Assembly: GCA_935421135.1 (NCBI GenBank)
Contig: OW285187.1
Span: 31,994,818-32,058,817, forward strand
DNA from: Bugulina stolonifera
Lineage: Eukaryota; Bryozoa; Gymnolaemata; Cheilostomatida; Bugulidae
DNA: 64,000 nt
Reading direction: 5' to 3'
Shown piece by piece: positions 12,401 to 24,085 of the stretch. Made by a program: the position numbers and the translations under genes. Numbering within the stretch: the first letter of the stretch is position 1; each line of letters opens with the position of its first letter. The notes beneath the pieces are model-generated. The model saw only the letters and a program-made list of their open reading frames with translations. It made no database searches and was not told the DNA's origin.

Positions 12401-15400
12401 GGCGCATATGTAAATATACAAACATATGTGTATAGCATACACCAACATAGCAACATAGCAAACCATATAAACACGTAAAAGATTCCAAAACCTTTTATTA
12501 TAAGGGTTTTATATGTGTCTAGACATATCATAATACCAAAAGCGTAGATAACTTGTATATACACATGTGCACATGTCATCACACATCATGAAACCATGTG
12601 TATGTACACGCAGATGTTTAACATACATCACATCACTTTAACATCATCGGGTATATCTACTGAGACTTTGAGTGTTAGGAATAGCACCACCGACAGCATA
12701 CTACAGCCATAACCATACAATATACCTACTCACTCACCTCCTTCACATCCCCCTGCTACTCACTCACCTCCTTCACATCCCCCTGCTACTCACTCACCTC
12801 CTTCACATCCCCCTGCTACTCACTCACCTCCTTCACATCCCCCTGCTACTCACTCACCTCCTTCACACCCCCCTGCTACTCACTCATCTTCTTCACATCC
12901 CCCTGCTACTCACTCACCTCCTTCACATCCCCCTGCTACTCACTCACCTCCTTCACACCCCCCTGCTACTCACTCATCTTCTTCACATCCCCCTGCTACT
13001 CACTCACCTCCTTCACAACCCCCTGCTACTCACTCACCTCCTTCGCAACCCCCTGCTGCTCACTCACCTCCTTCACATCCCCCTGCTACTCACTCACCTC
13101 CTTCACACCCCCCTGCTACTCACTCATCTTCTTCACATCCCCCTGCTACTCACTCACCTCCTTCACACCCCCCTGCTACTCACTCACCTCCTTCACATCC
13201 CCCTGCTACTCACTCACCTCCTTCACATCCCCCTGCTCTACTAATCTCTTATACATATCCCTCTGTTTAATTATCGACTGTACAAGCTCTTCCTGTTTGA
13301 GCCGGGACTGCTTGAGGAACTCTATTTCCTGTCTGGTGTTGCCGAGCTCCCTCTCTAGAGACCTGGTCTTCTCACTGTTCTGGTCTGACTTTTCATTCTT
13401 CTCTTGCTCCTCAGACATCTCTCTCAGTGCCAGCCTCAACTGCTGGTTGTGTTTCTGCAGTTCCTGTATGTCCCTGCAAGTTTAGGCGTTAGTTATATAT
13501 TCTATTAATGATGAGTAAACAAGCAGAGAATTTCACTTTAGAGTAGGTACAGAGCATAGACATCGAATTTATTGTGCTGTTACATGACACAGTGCTCTAC
13601 TCAAAGGAGAATACTGTTCATCAATCAATGTAAACATATTAACAGCAGAATGCACCCAATACATGCCATTGAGCAGCTAGATGCGAATTTTATGGCTTTT
13701 AATGCTTGGTAGCCTAAAATTGAATCACGTCTACCCATGAGCAAATCAGGTGCACTGATGAATTTCATAATAACTAATCATTGCAATATGTGTAGGTCAC
13801 ACAAGCAAGTTCATGCGGTGTGAACCATTTTAGTGTAGAAAGGTACATACTTAAAGGAGACTAGCTGACTAGAGATGACATCGGCAGCACTACCCTGTCG
13901 ACTAGAGCTACTGGACACCTGAGTGGAGAGATCATCATTCACAACTTTACCTCCTTTAGCTATATGTACTTCCTTCGTGAGTACCTGAACCTACAGTATT
14001 CAATTATATACTCACTATTCATGGTCTTTTGAAATACACATATAAACAACACCTCATAAATCTTACTCCACCACAGAAATGAGGTGAGGATTAATAGACT
14101 AGTGGTGCTGCAATAATTTTATGACATGATGAGGTGCCAAAGTTTATAAGGGACAATAGTAATTGGAGTTACAAACTTTATCTATTATAAACGATTGTAA
14201 GACGGTGGTCTGGAAACACATTGCTGTGCTACCTGTTGTAAATAGCAGAGCACTATGAAGGAACTCCATGTAAAGTTACCTGAAGAGCCAAATCTTCATT
14301 CTCCACTCTATATCTGTTGGTCTCCTTCTGGTAATGAGTGGATAACTTCTGAGCCTCACCAGCCTTCCTCGCCTCAGCATCAAGATTCTATGAAGAATAG
14401 ACAATATTATACCCAACAGTAACCTGGGAGACCATGCAGTGAACTATAAATCAATACAACCACTGTCATCACCAGACCATGGAAGTAAGAGATAAGAATG
14501 GCACAGCTTACGCCATTAGCAATAACAGCTCCATTATCATCTGGGTGGGATGGGTTGGTGTAACCACTGTACTGGGGATATGCTGATACTTCTCAGGGGA
14601 ACGGGGTGAGCCGAAAACCCAATATCAGAACCACCAACTGGAACTAAGATGTGCCTCAACAGCAATTATATTATCACTGGTTTTTATCAACAGCATGCCT
14701 ATGTGTAATAAATGAACCTTTATGCATGCGCCTTATAAGGAGCAAGGTGGCCATAATAAGAGGGGTGCCTCGTGTGCAGTTTGCTCAGAGCATGTTACTG
14801 TTCACTTGTGAAGCTCCCTTTTTAAGGTTGCTGAGCTGGTGTAGTGGGTCGCATGTTCTGTTCACTGTGCTAGGCGATTAGGTGCCGTAGAGGCCCCGGG
14901 TTCAAACCCCAGTCAGGGACTGGTATTTTCATGGATTTGAAATAAGTCTCTGACTGCTCCAAAATAAATTCCTTGCTAAAAGTAATCATATAGAAATAAA
15001 AGAGTACATAACGAAGACCAAAATTTGGGCATGGTAGATATGGTACCCACCCTAGCAGTTGTAGGTGTCCAGGATCTGAACCTATCCTGCCACCTCCCAG
15101 GGGTCACCATCTGAAACCCTGATACTTGTATCATACCAGTCAATCAAATGCCGGCAACAAGCAGACACTAACCTGGAGGTTCAGTTTGAGCTGCTCACTT
15201 AGTTTCTGTACCATTGCACTGGAGGCCTCATGGGCACTCCTCAGCTGTGATACTTGTGGCCTCATCACATCTATTTCCTGTCAGATTGAAACACTTCATG
15301 AGCAGGGTGAAAATACAGCAAATATAACATACACCGTACATAACTGTTAGCTATGTGTACAGTATACAATGTATAAAATTACTAATGTTCCCGTTATTGT

Positions 15401-18400
15401 AGCTGACACCAAACATTTATGACAAATACGACACACTTGGGATAAAAGAACACAACTCAAACTGCAAACACCAACGTCATACATGTAAATAGGAACAACT
15501 ATTGGCTCTCTACAAGGTGGAACAGTGTTGAGTTTGCTTGGTAGCAACTACATGTACCTTTACTAATGTATCGAGACAGTCGTTGAGCCTCGTGTTCTCT
15601 CCTTTCTCTATGGTAAGCTTCTCGGCTGTCTGGTGGTACTTGTGGTAGAGCTGAGAGTAAGTCAGACCAGACTTGATGAGTTTGGCTAGTTCAGCAGTTA
15701 CGTCTGGAGATTCAGAGCTCTCCTTCATCAGCTCATTCATTCTAGCTAGCTCAGCCTCAATCTGACCAATGTGGTCATCTAAACAAGAGCCGCATGTGTA
15801 TGATATACTTTAAATTAAACGCCATTAAGTTTTATCAGAACACTGGCTCAGATAGACAAAACAATAATAAAATCTATGAAAATGATTGAGCTTTTTAATA
15901 TAACTCTAATTTGGAACATTAATAAACCAAGATGCAAATGCACATAACAACAGATGATATATACAATCAAACAACATGTGAATAGATTCATAATACAAAC
16001 CTTTAGATCGTATAATTTCACCGAGCTCTACAATCTGAGATTTTGTCTGTGCCATGGACTCCTCATGTTCTACATAAATAAATATGTGACATAAGGTGAA
16101 TGATAAAGTGAACTATGCGGTGTTAATGTGCATGTGAGTTTACCTAACAGCAGAGTCACTCAACACACGTACATGTAAGCAATGTACAGGGATAGATGTA
16201 CCTTTTGTAAGCTGTTCAAAACACTCCTTGTAATCGGCAGCAGTTTTGTGAAGATCCTGCAGCTCAGCAGCGGCTTTCTGCTCTGCCTCCTACAGAGTAT
16301 CAATAGAGTAAGACAACAGATACACGTACAATCATGGTGATAGTTGTTAGCACCCCCAGAATGTACATATACTAATACCTTCTTGGGGGCAATATGTTTA
16401 TCATAAAGGTATAATATGAGTATAAGGCTTCCAACTATTCCTACTGCCTGAGCCACCAAAATGTAACTCAGTGGACACATGTATATCTTGTATATCTTGT
16501 ATATCTTGCTAGATGTGCGTATGGTAATAATAGTTAACTCTATTTACAAACTGTAAAATTGTTAACAAAAGCGTGTAAGACTGTTGACATGAGTGTTGAC
16601 AATGTAGTGCACATTACTTTACCTTGTACATTGCTGCCAGCTTCTTCTGAGAGGACAACTCTTGTCTGTGTGACTCCTCTGCTGAGATGAAGTTGTCTCG
16701 GCACTGCAGTACATACATAGTATACTATTAACCAATCATCACCGCAGTAACTGCATTACTAGAGTACCTGACTATCACTTGTCTATCATGGCAATATAAT
16801 GGATCATATAATACATGTAAGCGAACATCATAGCTATTTAGTAAATGTAGTGCAGGGACATTAGACCATGACTATCCATTAGGTGTAGTATGGTGATATA
16901 ACATTGTTCGTACCTCCCGATGCCTTGCTTGTTCCTGTCTGAGACGCTCTGTAACACTCTCGCACTGGTTCTTGTATGTCTCCAGAAGCTGCTCCGTGTT
17001 GGACAGGTCAGCCTTGATGGTCTCCACACTGTGGTGATGGCTAGATGATTCCGCACTCTGCATATGTGAAGTGTATAAAACATTGCATGACACATGATTT
17101 ATACAATCATGTACTTACCATAAATACATGTTACAACGGTTAACATCTGAACCGAACATACCCAGGAAAGTGTGCATAGTATAGTGAACTTGACTATCGT
17201 ATTCATCGGAATAGAAAACAAAGGCAAACCTTTTCCATTTGTAGCCGACTAACTTGTCTCATATAGGCCAACTTCTCCGAGTCCAGGGTATTCCTTTCAT
17301 CAATCAATTGCAGGCATTCATTCTCTTTGCGCGCTAGTTGTGTCTGACATTAAACAGAATTAGCAGTGGTATTAGTCTCGCACAAAATATATATTGGAGG
17401 CAATATCTATACCAAATATAGAAAAAGCAACTGGCATATTGTTACAGAAATGTATAGCATATAAGTGTGAGAATTTAGTGTATAATTTAGCGTGAGAATT
17501 TAGTGTGAGAATATTATGATCACCTGGATTATACTATATGAAGAGTCCTCGTCCAACTTTTTGACCTTGGACTCGGTCAGCTCTGCAGTCAACCGGTTGC
17601 ATTTCGCAGTCAGATTAGCTATTTCATCTGTTGCATAAAAAATACATTTTCATTTCAAGTGAACATCATTCTACTTTGATATAATATAAATAGTTATGGG
17701 GCTCTTCCATTTGTTATCTCTGGTGTTCTTAAATAAATGACTTATCTGAGCCATGAACAATCATGTCACTGCTGATTCATTACACAAATAAATGGATAGG
17801 AGATTTTACACCTTAAAAGCAGATATGGCTGGCAAGTTTTAAATTTCAGCGTGGCAAATACGATAAATTCACTAACAATTCCATAGCTATCAAATTCTGC
17901 TTCCCAAATGAACTATATAATTACTAGTTTGAACAGAGCATAGCTATTTAGCTATGATGTAGATATTTGGATATTAGAAAAAGCAATAGGTACTTGCTCT
18001 AATATAAGTGGTAAGTAGCATGGAGAGTATTTTCGAACAAGCAGGTGGACCGACTGCACTTATATACGAGCCAGTATCAGTTTTATGCTGTCAAGTAAAA
18101 GTGGTTGAAATCTGAATAAACATACAGCTTAGCTAAATGTCTTACGCCAATAATTTCTGCATTGTATACATACAACCTGTAGGCTATATACCGTTATACT
18201 ATAGGCTGATACATGCAGTACCATGTAAATGTAATGTTACATCAATATAACAATATATAGGACAACAGTGTATAAATTGCTATAGCTTAATCCATAAACT
18301 ACCTCTGAGTTCAGAGAGTTGTTGATCTTTCCTCTCAATGGAAGCAGCCAAGTGCTGACGATTACTCTCAGAACTATGGAGCTCAGTATCCGTCTGCAAC

Positions 18401-19734
18401 TAAAACATTGCAAAAATGAAAATAGTATAAATATTGTTGAGAAATACATAGCCAGGCGCTTGGAATCAAATGTTGTAAATGTATTGTCTTCGACTGTAAT
18501 GACTGTATACTAAATACATGTACATAATATAGTAGGACGAAACAAAAATACTATCTCCCATCTGACACTAACTTTAGCATTATGAATGTGAAATAATACA
18601 CAGAAATACATGTAGAAGTGCTAGCTAACCTTTGTTTGTTGGAGCTCAGCTGCAGTTGCTCGTAATTCTGCATTATCTTGAGCTAAAAATAGTATATTTT
18701 GATACTAGATTACACATGAAAGAGTACGTCTAATTTATGTATAGAAATAGAATTTGATGAACATATATTTAGGCCTTGCTCACTGCTACAAAATGTGAAA
18801 CCATTAACAAAGTGCATGAAAAATAATGATATGTTGACAATATAGGCTGGTACTTACACAATTTACTTTCAGTTGACTCCAAAACCCGCACTCTTTCTTG
18901 TACAGTTTGAAGTTGAAGTGTAGCCTCTTCTGCATAAATATTAATGTTTACATTAGTATAAGAGAATAAGCTAGTAGTAAAGCCAAAAGTATGTATAGGC
19001 CTGTGTCACACTAGACATGAAATAGTGAAAACAATTAATGACACTAACTATTACTAATTAAGATTATGAAATTAATTTCAATTTGAAAACTGAGCCCTAC
19101 AGTAAGCAATAACATACATTTTAGAATTACGAGAAAACAAGATATTAATAACTAACAATATAATCACCAAATCATAATCATTATCAATAATTGGTATAAT
19201 ACTTAATACTAATATACTTCTAGTTATAGGCCCTGTATACAATACATACTATAGTATTGTATACATACTATAGTATTGTATAGGCCTACTATTATAATAA
19301 TAAATATGTATTTCTCAACATTACAATAAATATTATATTTATTTATACTATTTTAATTTTCATTTTTGCATTGTTTTAGTCGCATTATTATTATATTAAT
19401 ACAATAATTCAATAACAATAATTGGATCTTTATATTTGCTTTTTGTTAAAAAAATATATGTCACTAGCAATAACTTAATATGACAAATAATTACTAATAT
19501 TTACAAAAAATATTTATATTTGTAATTATTAATTTTTATTTTTTTTTATTTCAAATATGAGTTACCTAAATCGACTTTCTGCCTTTCGTGGTTTATACCA
19601 AGGGTGGATTGCTCTCCAAGCAACCGCCCAAAGTTCTCGTCAACTTTTGTACAAATCCCTGGAGGAATTAAACTCAATTCATCAGAATTTAGAAAGGAGA
19701 GGTTGGCAAACTTTGCATCTTTATCCTCGTCCAT
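486..19734 (-). CDS. TPR: Nucleoporin TPR, 3' end beyond the left edge
   Basis: TPR is the long coiled-coil filament of the nuclear basket, tethering export, checkpoint and chromatin factors at the nuclear pore. Forty-one exons join into one open frame of 2,055 codons; the human protein is about 2,360 residues, so roughly the last 300 are missing. Start: ATG at 19734. About 1,600 residues of heptad coiled coil include stretches I recognise as conserved in TPR: ELAKLIKSGLTYSQLY (exon 11), QSIIKQRDMYKRL (exon 15), LRKLGRKYKLQY (exon 30) and the RPM...TATVMPTT stretch (exon 34). Then come a Ser/Thr/Pro/Gln-rich segment (exon 35), a basic KRSR...KKTK putative nuclear localisation signal (exon 36), and an acidic tail with two hydrophobic-acidic motifs, VVIILSSDDED and DIIMIEDEE. 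The gene shares a promoter with RPN1. Exon 15 ends inside a 17-copy repeat that duplicates its splice donor. Confidence 0.95.
656..735. repeat. Alternating CA/CG microsatellite
   Basis: About 75 bp of almost pure alternating pyrimidine-purine sequence (ACACAC, GCGCGC, then TATATA) in the TPR intron between 583 and 800. Such tracts can adopt left-handed Z-DNA; that is general knowledge, not something visible here. Reading frames across it (His/Thr or Val/Cys runs) are artefacts. Confidence 0.9.
2243..2530. mobile_element. MITE-like element, family A (copy 1)
   Basis: Two imperfect inverted arms of about 55 bp (about 2252-2308 and 2461-2518) share the core TTAGAAACAGG and TCTGAG...GAAAAC, separated by about 150 bp of A+T-rich DNA. 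A shorter element with the same arm core occurs at 49440-49545, so this is a family. There is no coding capacity. It sits inside the 1.87-kb TPR intron 957-2825. Target-site duplications were not identified. Confidence 0.6.
3041..3160. repeat. Four tandem 30-bp units, each a small palindrome
   Basis: Four copies of a 30-bp unit whose first 23 bases form an inverted repeat (TAACTGTAG, spacer, CTACAGTTA). It starts about 20 bp inside the TPR intron after exon 38 (donor at 3181). On the minus strand the unit is stop-free in the exon 38 frame, so intron retention would append a hydrophobic decapeptide repeat of the type LVTVVTLQLL. Confidence 0.9.
8941..9005 (-). repeat. Duplicated exon end and splice donor in TPR
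   Basis: The last bases of TPR exon 24 and its donor (CAACAAATAGAATAT, then GTAAGT) are repeated directly downstream with one substitution and a second GTAAGT donor 28 nt away. A third partial copy of the CAACAAAT segment follows. Using the second donor would add 28 nt and shift the frame, so the first donor is taken as the real one. Confidence 0.8.
12726..13235 (-). repeat. 17 x 30-bp array repeating a 5' splice site
   Basis: Exactly seventeen 30-bp units. Read on the minus strand, each unit is the last 18 nt of TPR exon 15 (encoding QGDVKE) followed by GTGAGTGAGTAG, so each carries exon end, donor and an in-frame TAG. Fourteen units keep GTGAGT; units starting at 12876, 12966 and 13116 have ATGAGT instead. 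The unit nearest the coding sequence (13206-13235) supplies the real donor. The plus-strand frame through it (Leu-Leu-Thr-His-Leu-Leu repeats) is an artefact. Confidence 0.93.
14830..14990 (+). mobile_element. tRNA-derived SINE
   Basis: A tRNA-like head with a B-box match (GGGTTCAAACCCC at about 14899-14911), preceded by GCTAGGCGATTAGGTGCCGT and followed by a body containing GTCTCTGACTGCTC and a tail AATAAATTCCTTGC. Three other copies of the same arrangement are at 29743-29880 (minus), 29881-30004 (plus) and 52985-53190 (plus, diverged). It lies in the TPR intron between 14388 and 15172. Confidence 0.75.
19237..19282. repeat. Two-copy 20-bp palindromic repeat
   Basis: The sequence ACATACTATAGTATTGTAT occurs twice back to back and is itself largely self-complementary. 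It lies in the very A+T-rich first intron of TPR (18930-19565). I see no coding exon or other element in that 636-bp intron. Confidence 0.7.
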
Positions 19735-20084
19735 GATCGTTTCTTCAATTTTTTTCCAATTTTCATTCGAAGTAGTATGTAATGGCCTCGTTAAAAAGTA
19801 GTCTCACTAATATTCACATTTACACACATGTAATAAAAATATGGTTTGATTTAATAAGTAATTTATTATTAGCCAATAAAATCTATTTAAATTTGTCAAA
19901 ATGTTTTTATTGAGTGCTAATATTGTAATATGCTTTAATGACATAGAAAAATAATACGTGTTATACTCGCGTAACCGGATGTGTTGCAAAGGACGCATCC
20001 ATAACTGGTATACGTAGGAAAGAAGAAAAAGCTCAACGATTTTAATCCTGTGCAAGTTGCTGCTGTTTTGTTGGCATCGTGACC
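19735..20084. promoter_or_regulatory. Divergent promoter of TPR and RPN1
   Basis: The two start codons point away from each other and are only 350 bp apart, so both promoters must lie here, in part in the untranslated leaders. No TATA box is obvious at a fixed distance from either start. A short G+C-rich patch near 19966-19998 contains CTCGCG and ACCGGATGTG, the latter resembling an ETS-type site. Assignment of these sites is inference. Confidence 0.6.
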
Positions 20085-22635
20085 ATGATGGCATCGGTTT
20101 TAACATTAGGGCTGATGCTAGCATTTTTGGATTTTAGCCTGGTCTCTGGCGTAAAGATAGATAGTACTTTGGTGAATAAAGAGGTGCAAAGAAAGATCGA
20201 TCTCACTTCTGCTCTGGTTAAAGTTTCTGATGGAATAACTGTCGAAAACACCGGGAAATCACCTGTCGCATTTTATATTTATGCAGTGGACACTGCTTTT
20301 GATGGCAATGTTGCGTCCGTAATTGCTACTGTGAAATCGAAAGACGAGACACGGCATCAGATTGCAAAGCCAACTCCTGTGGAAGGCAAGTCTGGCTTGT
20401 TTTATGAAATAAGATTTCCCCAACCGTTAGCTGCAGGAAAAACAATTAAGATAGATGTTGTTGCTTCGCTTTCTCATGTGCTTCAACCTTTCCCCGCTGA
20501 GATTCGCCAAGCAGAGAAGCAGTTGGTTAAGTTTACTGCTAATCTCTATTTCTTCTCGCCATACAACACAGTTTCCCAGAAAACCGTAGTTTCCATGGCT
20601 TCCTCTACTGTGGAATCCTACACCAAAACAAAGCCTGTTAGTAAATCCGATGCCACCATTACTTATGGACCTTATGAAAACCGACCTGCCTTTGACGTTG
20701 CTGATCTGCAAGTACATTATGAAAACAATACCCCTTTTCTAGCTGTAACTTCCATGACTCGAGTTATTGAAGTTAGTCATTGGGGGAATATTGCTGTCGA
20801 GGAAACTTATGATATACGCCATACCGGTGCTAAACTGAAAGGCCCATTTTCCCGTTATGATTATCAACGTCAAAGCGCTCATAGTTCTGTAAAATCTTTC
20901 AAAACAGTTCTTCCTGCCTCTGCTGCTGATGTTTATTACCGTGATGAAATTGGGAATATCTCTACAAGTCATATGAGAGAAATGGACGATGCTGTCGAAC
21001 TAGAACTGCGTCCTAGGTTTCCTTTGTTTGGTGGATGGAAGACGCACTATGTTGTGGGCTACAATGTTCCTAGTTACCAATACCTCTGGACAGATGGTGG
21101 TAGTGGATACTCACTTCAGATGCCTTTTGTTGATCATATATTTGATAATCAGGTAGTTGATGAAATCACTGTAAAGATAATCCTTCCTGAAGGTTCAGAG
21201 GTAGGTAAAATCTATTTCATTTGTATCTGAATTTGGGTTATAGAATTTCGTGTTCATTTTGTGTCAGTCAGAAGCCGCCTCAGCGTCTAGTTACCCATAG
21301 GCCTTGGTTCCTAACCCTAACTTTCATTGTTCGTGGGGTGAGGTGTTTAATTGACTTAAACAACTGTGAATTAGAATACTCCCCAAGTAATTCATTATTT
21401 AGCATTAACCACATCGTTAATGGTTGTGCATTCCTTTTGTTCAAGCAGTCCACTGATCATTTGCACTTTGCTGTTTCATTATCTCTGCAGGTATCCGGCG
21501 TGGATGTGCCATTTGATTTCCAAAGAGGAACGGATGAGCTTCAGTACACTTATCTCGATACCATCGGCCGCCCTGTCATTGTGTTTTCTAAGAAAAATCT
21601 TGTTGATGATCACATTAAAGACTTTAATTTGAGGTGAGATTGTCTCTCGTGGAAACCTGAAATGACATGACTTAATGAAATTGTGAATATATATGCTGTA
21701 TGTTTGCTTCTTGTACCTTAAATTGTGCTGTACATTTACTTCAGCTACTCCTTTAACAAGCTGACCCTGCTACGAGAGCCAATGATGGTTGTTGGATTTT
21801 TCTACCTGATCTTCCTGTTTGTCATTGTGTATGTCCGACTGGATTTCTCCATCTCTCGTGATGAAGCTGCAGAGTCCAAACTCAAGGTGGCCAGCTATGT
21901 CGAGAATGCTCAGACAGTATTGGATAGAAGATCTGCCCTCTACCAGGCGTACGACGATGCTGTCAACAAGTATAAGGTATGTGGTTTCGGTCTCCGTTCG
22001 TTTGTGGCAATTGTGTTCACACTTAATACTGTGAATCTATATGAACATGCCATGTGGTTGTCTGCACATTGTACTACTATTATTAGTTGTGTAAAATTCT
22101 TACTTGTTGCACATTTCTTGTATTGTAAATAGGCTAGTAAGGACCTCTCGGCATATCAAGCTCAGCGGAAAAAGGTGGATGCTGACCACAAAGAACTGAC
22201 CGGTCAAGTAACTACATTGCAATCTCAGCTGAAGTCGGAGAATGCCGATGCTGCTGCTGAGAAGTTAGCTGAGATCCAGGTATGGTAATATATTGTAACT
22301 TATACCAAAGATAAGTATTTATATACATGTGATGACTTTGTTAGCAAATTAGTGATGTGTAATACAGTATTAATATTTCACTATATTAGTGATAGGTAAC
22401 CTTTGGAAGAATTTATTGCGAAATGCATAACTGCAAGACTTAATTATGTTTACAAAATATTTTACAGAAATTAGATGTTATGTATAAGGACAGTGTTGCT
22501 GCAAGTTTTACCCAAGCTGAGAAACTGGTTGCTGGTAAAGTTGGGAGAGACCCCTATGTGAACCAAGAAGAACAAGCTGCAAACAAGCGTACGGAGTACC
22601 TCAATAAAATGGAGAGCCTTGCTAGCCAGCTGTAA
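20085..22635 (+). CDS. RPN1: Ribophorin I, oligosaccharyltransferase subunit 1 (RPN1)
   Basis: Non-catalytic subunit of the ER oligosaccharyltransferase complex, which transfers the lipid-linked glycan to asparagines of nascent proteins. Five exons: 20085-21200, 21491-21633, 21745-21976, 22133-22279, 22468-22635. The product is 601 residues (human 607). An N-terminal hydrophobic signal peptide ([14 protein letters not shown]...) precedes a long luminal domain with strongly conserved stretches such as [30 protein letters not shown] and [14 protein letters not shown]. One membrane segment follows (about residues 430-452, [20 protein letters not shown]), then a cytosolic tail with a coiled coil. 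An upstream in-frame GTG at 20079 was not used as the start. The divergent neighbour is TPR, and TRAK is convergent. No atypical features were seen. Confidence 0.97.
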
Positions 22636-22991
22636 ATATTTACTGCATATTCTAGGGATCCACTGCATTATTGCCTTTAGTAAGGTTCCATTCCGTTGCA
22701 AATCTTGCTCTTATACAGTACATAGTAATATGCTATACTTAGCAAAAGTACAGTAGTGATTATTACTAGCTTAGTGCTACCACAAATTTCTATACTGGTA
22801 TTCTAAAACAATTGAATATTCAATACTCTGGAATATTGCTAACTTGTTCATGTTCCCAATCTTCTTTATACACCTATCTTTTTCAATTGTAAATTTATTG
22901 TCGTAATAATAATTTATGTTCTCACTTCCAGCACAATACTTGGCTTATGTTCATTCCGTGTAACATAAATTTTTACTGCAATGCATGCAGC
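22636..22991. other. Convergent 3' region of RPN1 and TRAK
   Basis: No coding exon seen. RPN1 (plus) ends at 22635 and the proposed last exon of TRAK (minus) ends at 22992. On the minus strand AATAAA (plus TTTATT near 22890-22900) lies about 95 bp past the TRAK stop at 22992 and could be its polyadenylation signal. No canonical AATAAA for RPN1 was found just after its stop. Confidence 0.5.
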
Positions 22992-23250
22992 TCAAGTGTT
23001 ATTGGTAGAAATTGAGACAGTTGTTGTGGGGGTGGTGTTGTCTGGGCCGTTTCTCCCTCTTTGGCTAAGTGGCGAGTCTGTGATCAAACACCCAAATCTC
23101 ATGGGAGATATTTTATTGATGGTATGGTTGGAGCCAGATATTCCCATTGCTGTTATTCCTCTCTCACTCAAAATTGATGCCAGGCCTATGGAAAGGCTGA
23201 AGGTGCTAGTGGCACTAGACATTCGTGAATTGGAAACCAGGGTTGAGGGC
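22992..23250 (-). CDS. TRAK: Probable alternative last coding exon of TRAK
   Basis: Minus-strand open segment beginning right after a good acceptor (pyrimidine-rich tract, then TTTTATAG at 23251) and ending in TGA. Its frame joins exactly to TRAK exon 12 if the GTAGTG at 24089 is used as donor; that donor overlaps the TAG stop of the unspliced form. It encodes about 85 residues rich in Ser/Thr and contains SIGLASILSERGITA. As I remember it, vertebrate TRAK proteins carry a similar LGLVWLLKERGISA in their C-terminal half. Using this exon gives 981 residues instead of 896. The donor is weak, so this remains a prediction. The opposite strand is also open (22981-23256) but resembles nothing. Confidence 0.5.
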
Positions 23251-24085
23251 CTATAAAAGAATACAGAGGAATTCTAAATGAAAAGTTTCACAATCCGATT
23301 TTGTATCTTGGCCTTTAAAGTTAAAATTAACCAAGATTTATTTGGCAACAACAATACCAACCTAGTTTGACGTGACCTTCATAATTTTATAAACTGTACA
23401 ACAGGGTTCTGAGACTTCGGTTTGAGAAGTCTGAATGAGACATTTAGACGACATACAAATTCTGAAGTTGTCCCCTCTTATTTATCACGGGAAAACGACT
23501 CCAACTGGTAGTTTTAATCGTTGCATGCAAATATAGTAACTACTCTATAACAGATAGCATCAATTTCAACAAGCAACATAACACATAGGCAGCACCATAT
23601 AATTTATTTCTACCAGATAATAAAGAATAAAGAACATCTTTGCAATTCGTGTGATGTGATATATGTCTAGGCCTAATAGTAAAACCTATTTTAGATAGAA
23701 AGTGTGTTTCATTAGTCACAGTAACCTTTGTATGAGACATATACATGTGTAGCAAGAATAACAGATGGGTAAAAAGTAAAAATATATACAATTAATATAG
23801 TTCAATATAACACTATTCAAGTCTATGAAATATTAAAAAACAATAACATTATTTATATAAATTATAAAAGACACTAGTTAGTTCACTTGTAGGATAATTA
23901 CATGTATAATACCCTGATATTCATGCAACCAGACAGAAATGGTCAGTAAAACAAATAGCGAAATGCAGAAAGCACTACAACATGAATGGCATGTGTATTG
24001 GCACAACAAATATTGAAGTAAAAAAAGAATGAACTGATACCCATGCATGTCTAAAGATCTGACAGCAGCAGTTCTAAAATTTTCA
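23251..24085 (-). other. TRAK: TRAK last intron or 3' UTR
   Basis: No independent gene seen. For the short TRAK form this is 3' UTR and flank, with a possible AATAAA on the minus strand near 23602-23607. For the long form it is the final intron. It is A+T-rich without clear repeats. Confidence 0.5.

Larger units (their letters stand above)
486..19734 (-). other. TPR: Exon map of TPR
   Basis: Coding exons, minus strand, 5' to 3': 19734-19566, 18929-18858, 18682-18630, 18399-18303, 17627-17524, 17343-17230, 17057-16914, 16703-16623, 16289-16202, 16069-16001, 15778-15558, 15277-15173, 14387-14280, 13990-13851, 13473-13218, 12384-12230, 12078-11886, 11654-11451, 11278-11030, 10931-10820, 10526-10377, 10152-9920, 9567-9415, 9108-8998, 8678-8551, 8441-8192, 7876-7692, 7256-7152, 6997-6877, 6633-6522, 6240-6086, 5725-5539, 5401-5284, 5174-5044, 4810-4442, 4060-3930, 3785-3708, 3550-3182, 2915-2826, 956-800, 583-486. 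Each junction was placed by GT-AG and frame; the lengths sum to 6,165 nt, a multiple of three. For exon 30 the GTAGGT donor at 6521 was chosen over the one four bases later because only it keeps frame. Confidence 0.85.

Noticed and set aside
12726..13235. CRISPR-like array
   Set aside because: Direct repeats without unique spacers in a spliced eukaryotic gene; it is a minisatellite.
12672..13244. Plus-strand 190-codon open frame of Leu-Leu-Thr-His-Leu-Leu repeats
   Set aside because: It is only the reverse of the 30-bp donor array in TPR; no homology, no splice context, and the minus strand explains every unit.
22981..23256. Plus-strand 91-codon open frame between RPN1 and TRAK
   Set aside because: Its complement has a good acceptor, the right phase and a TRAK-like motif, so the minus strand is the better reading.
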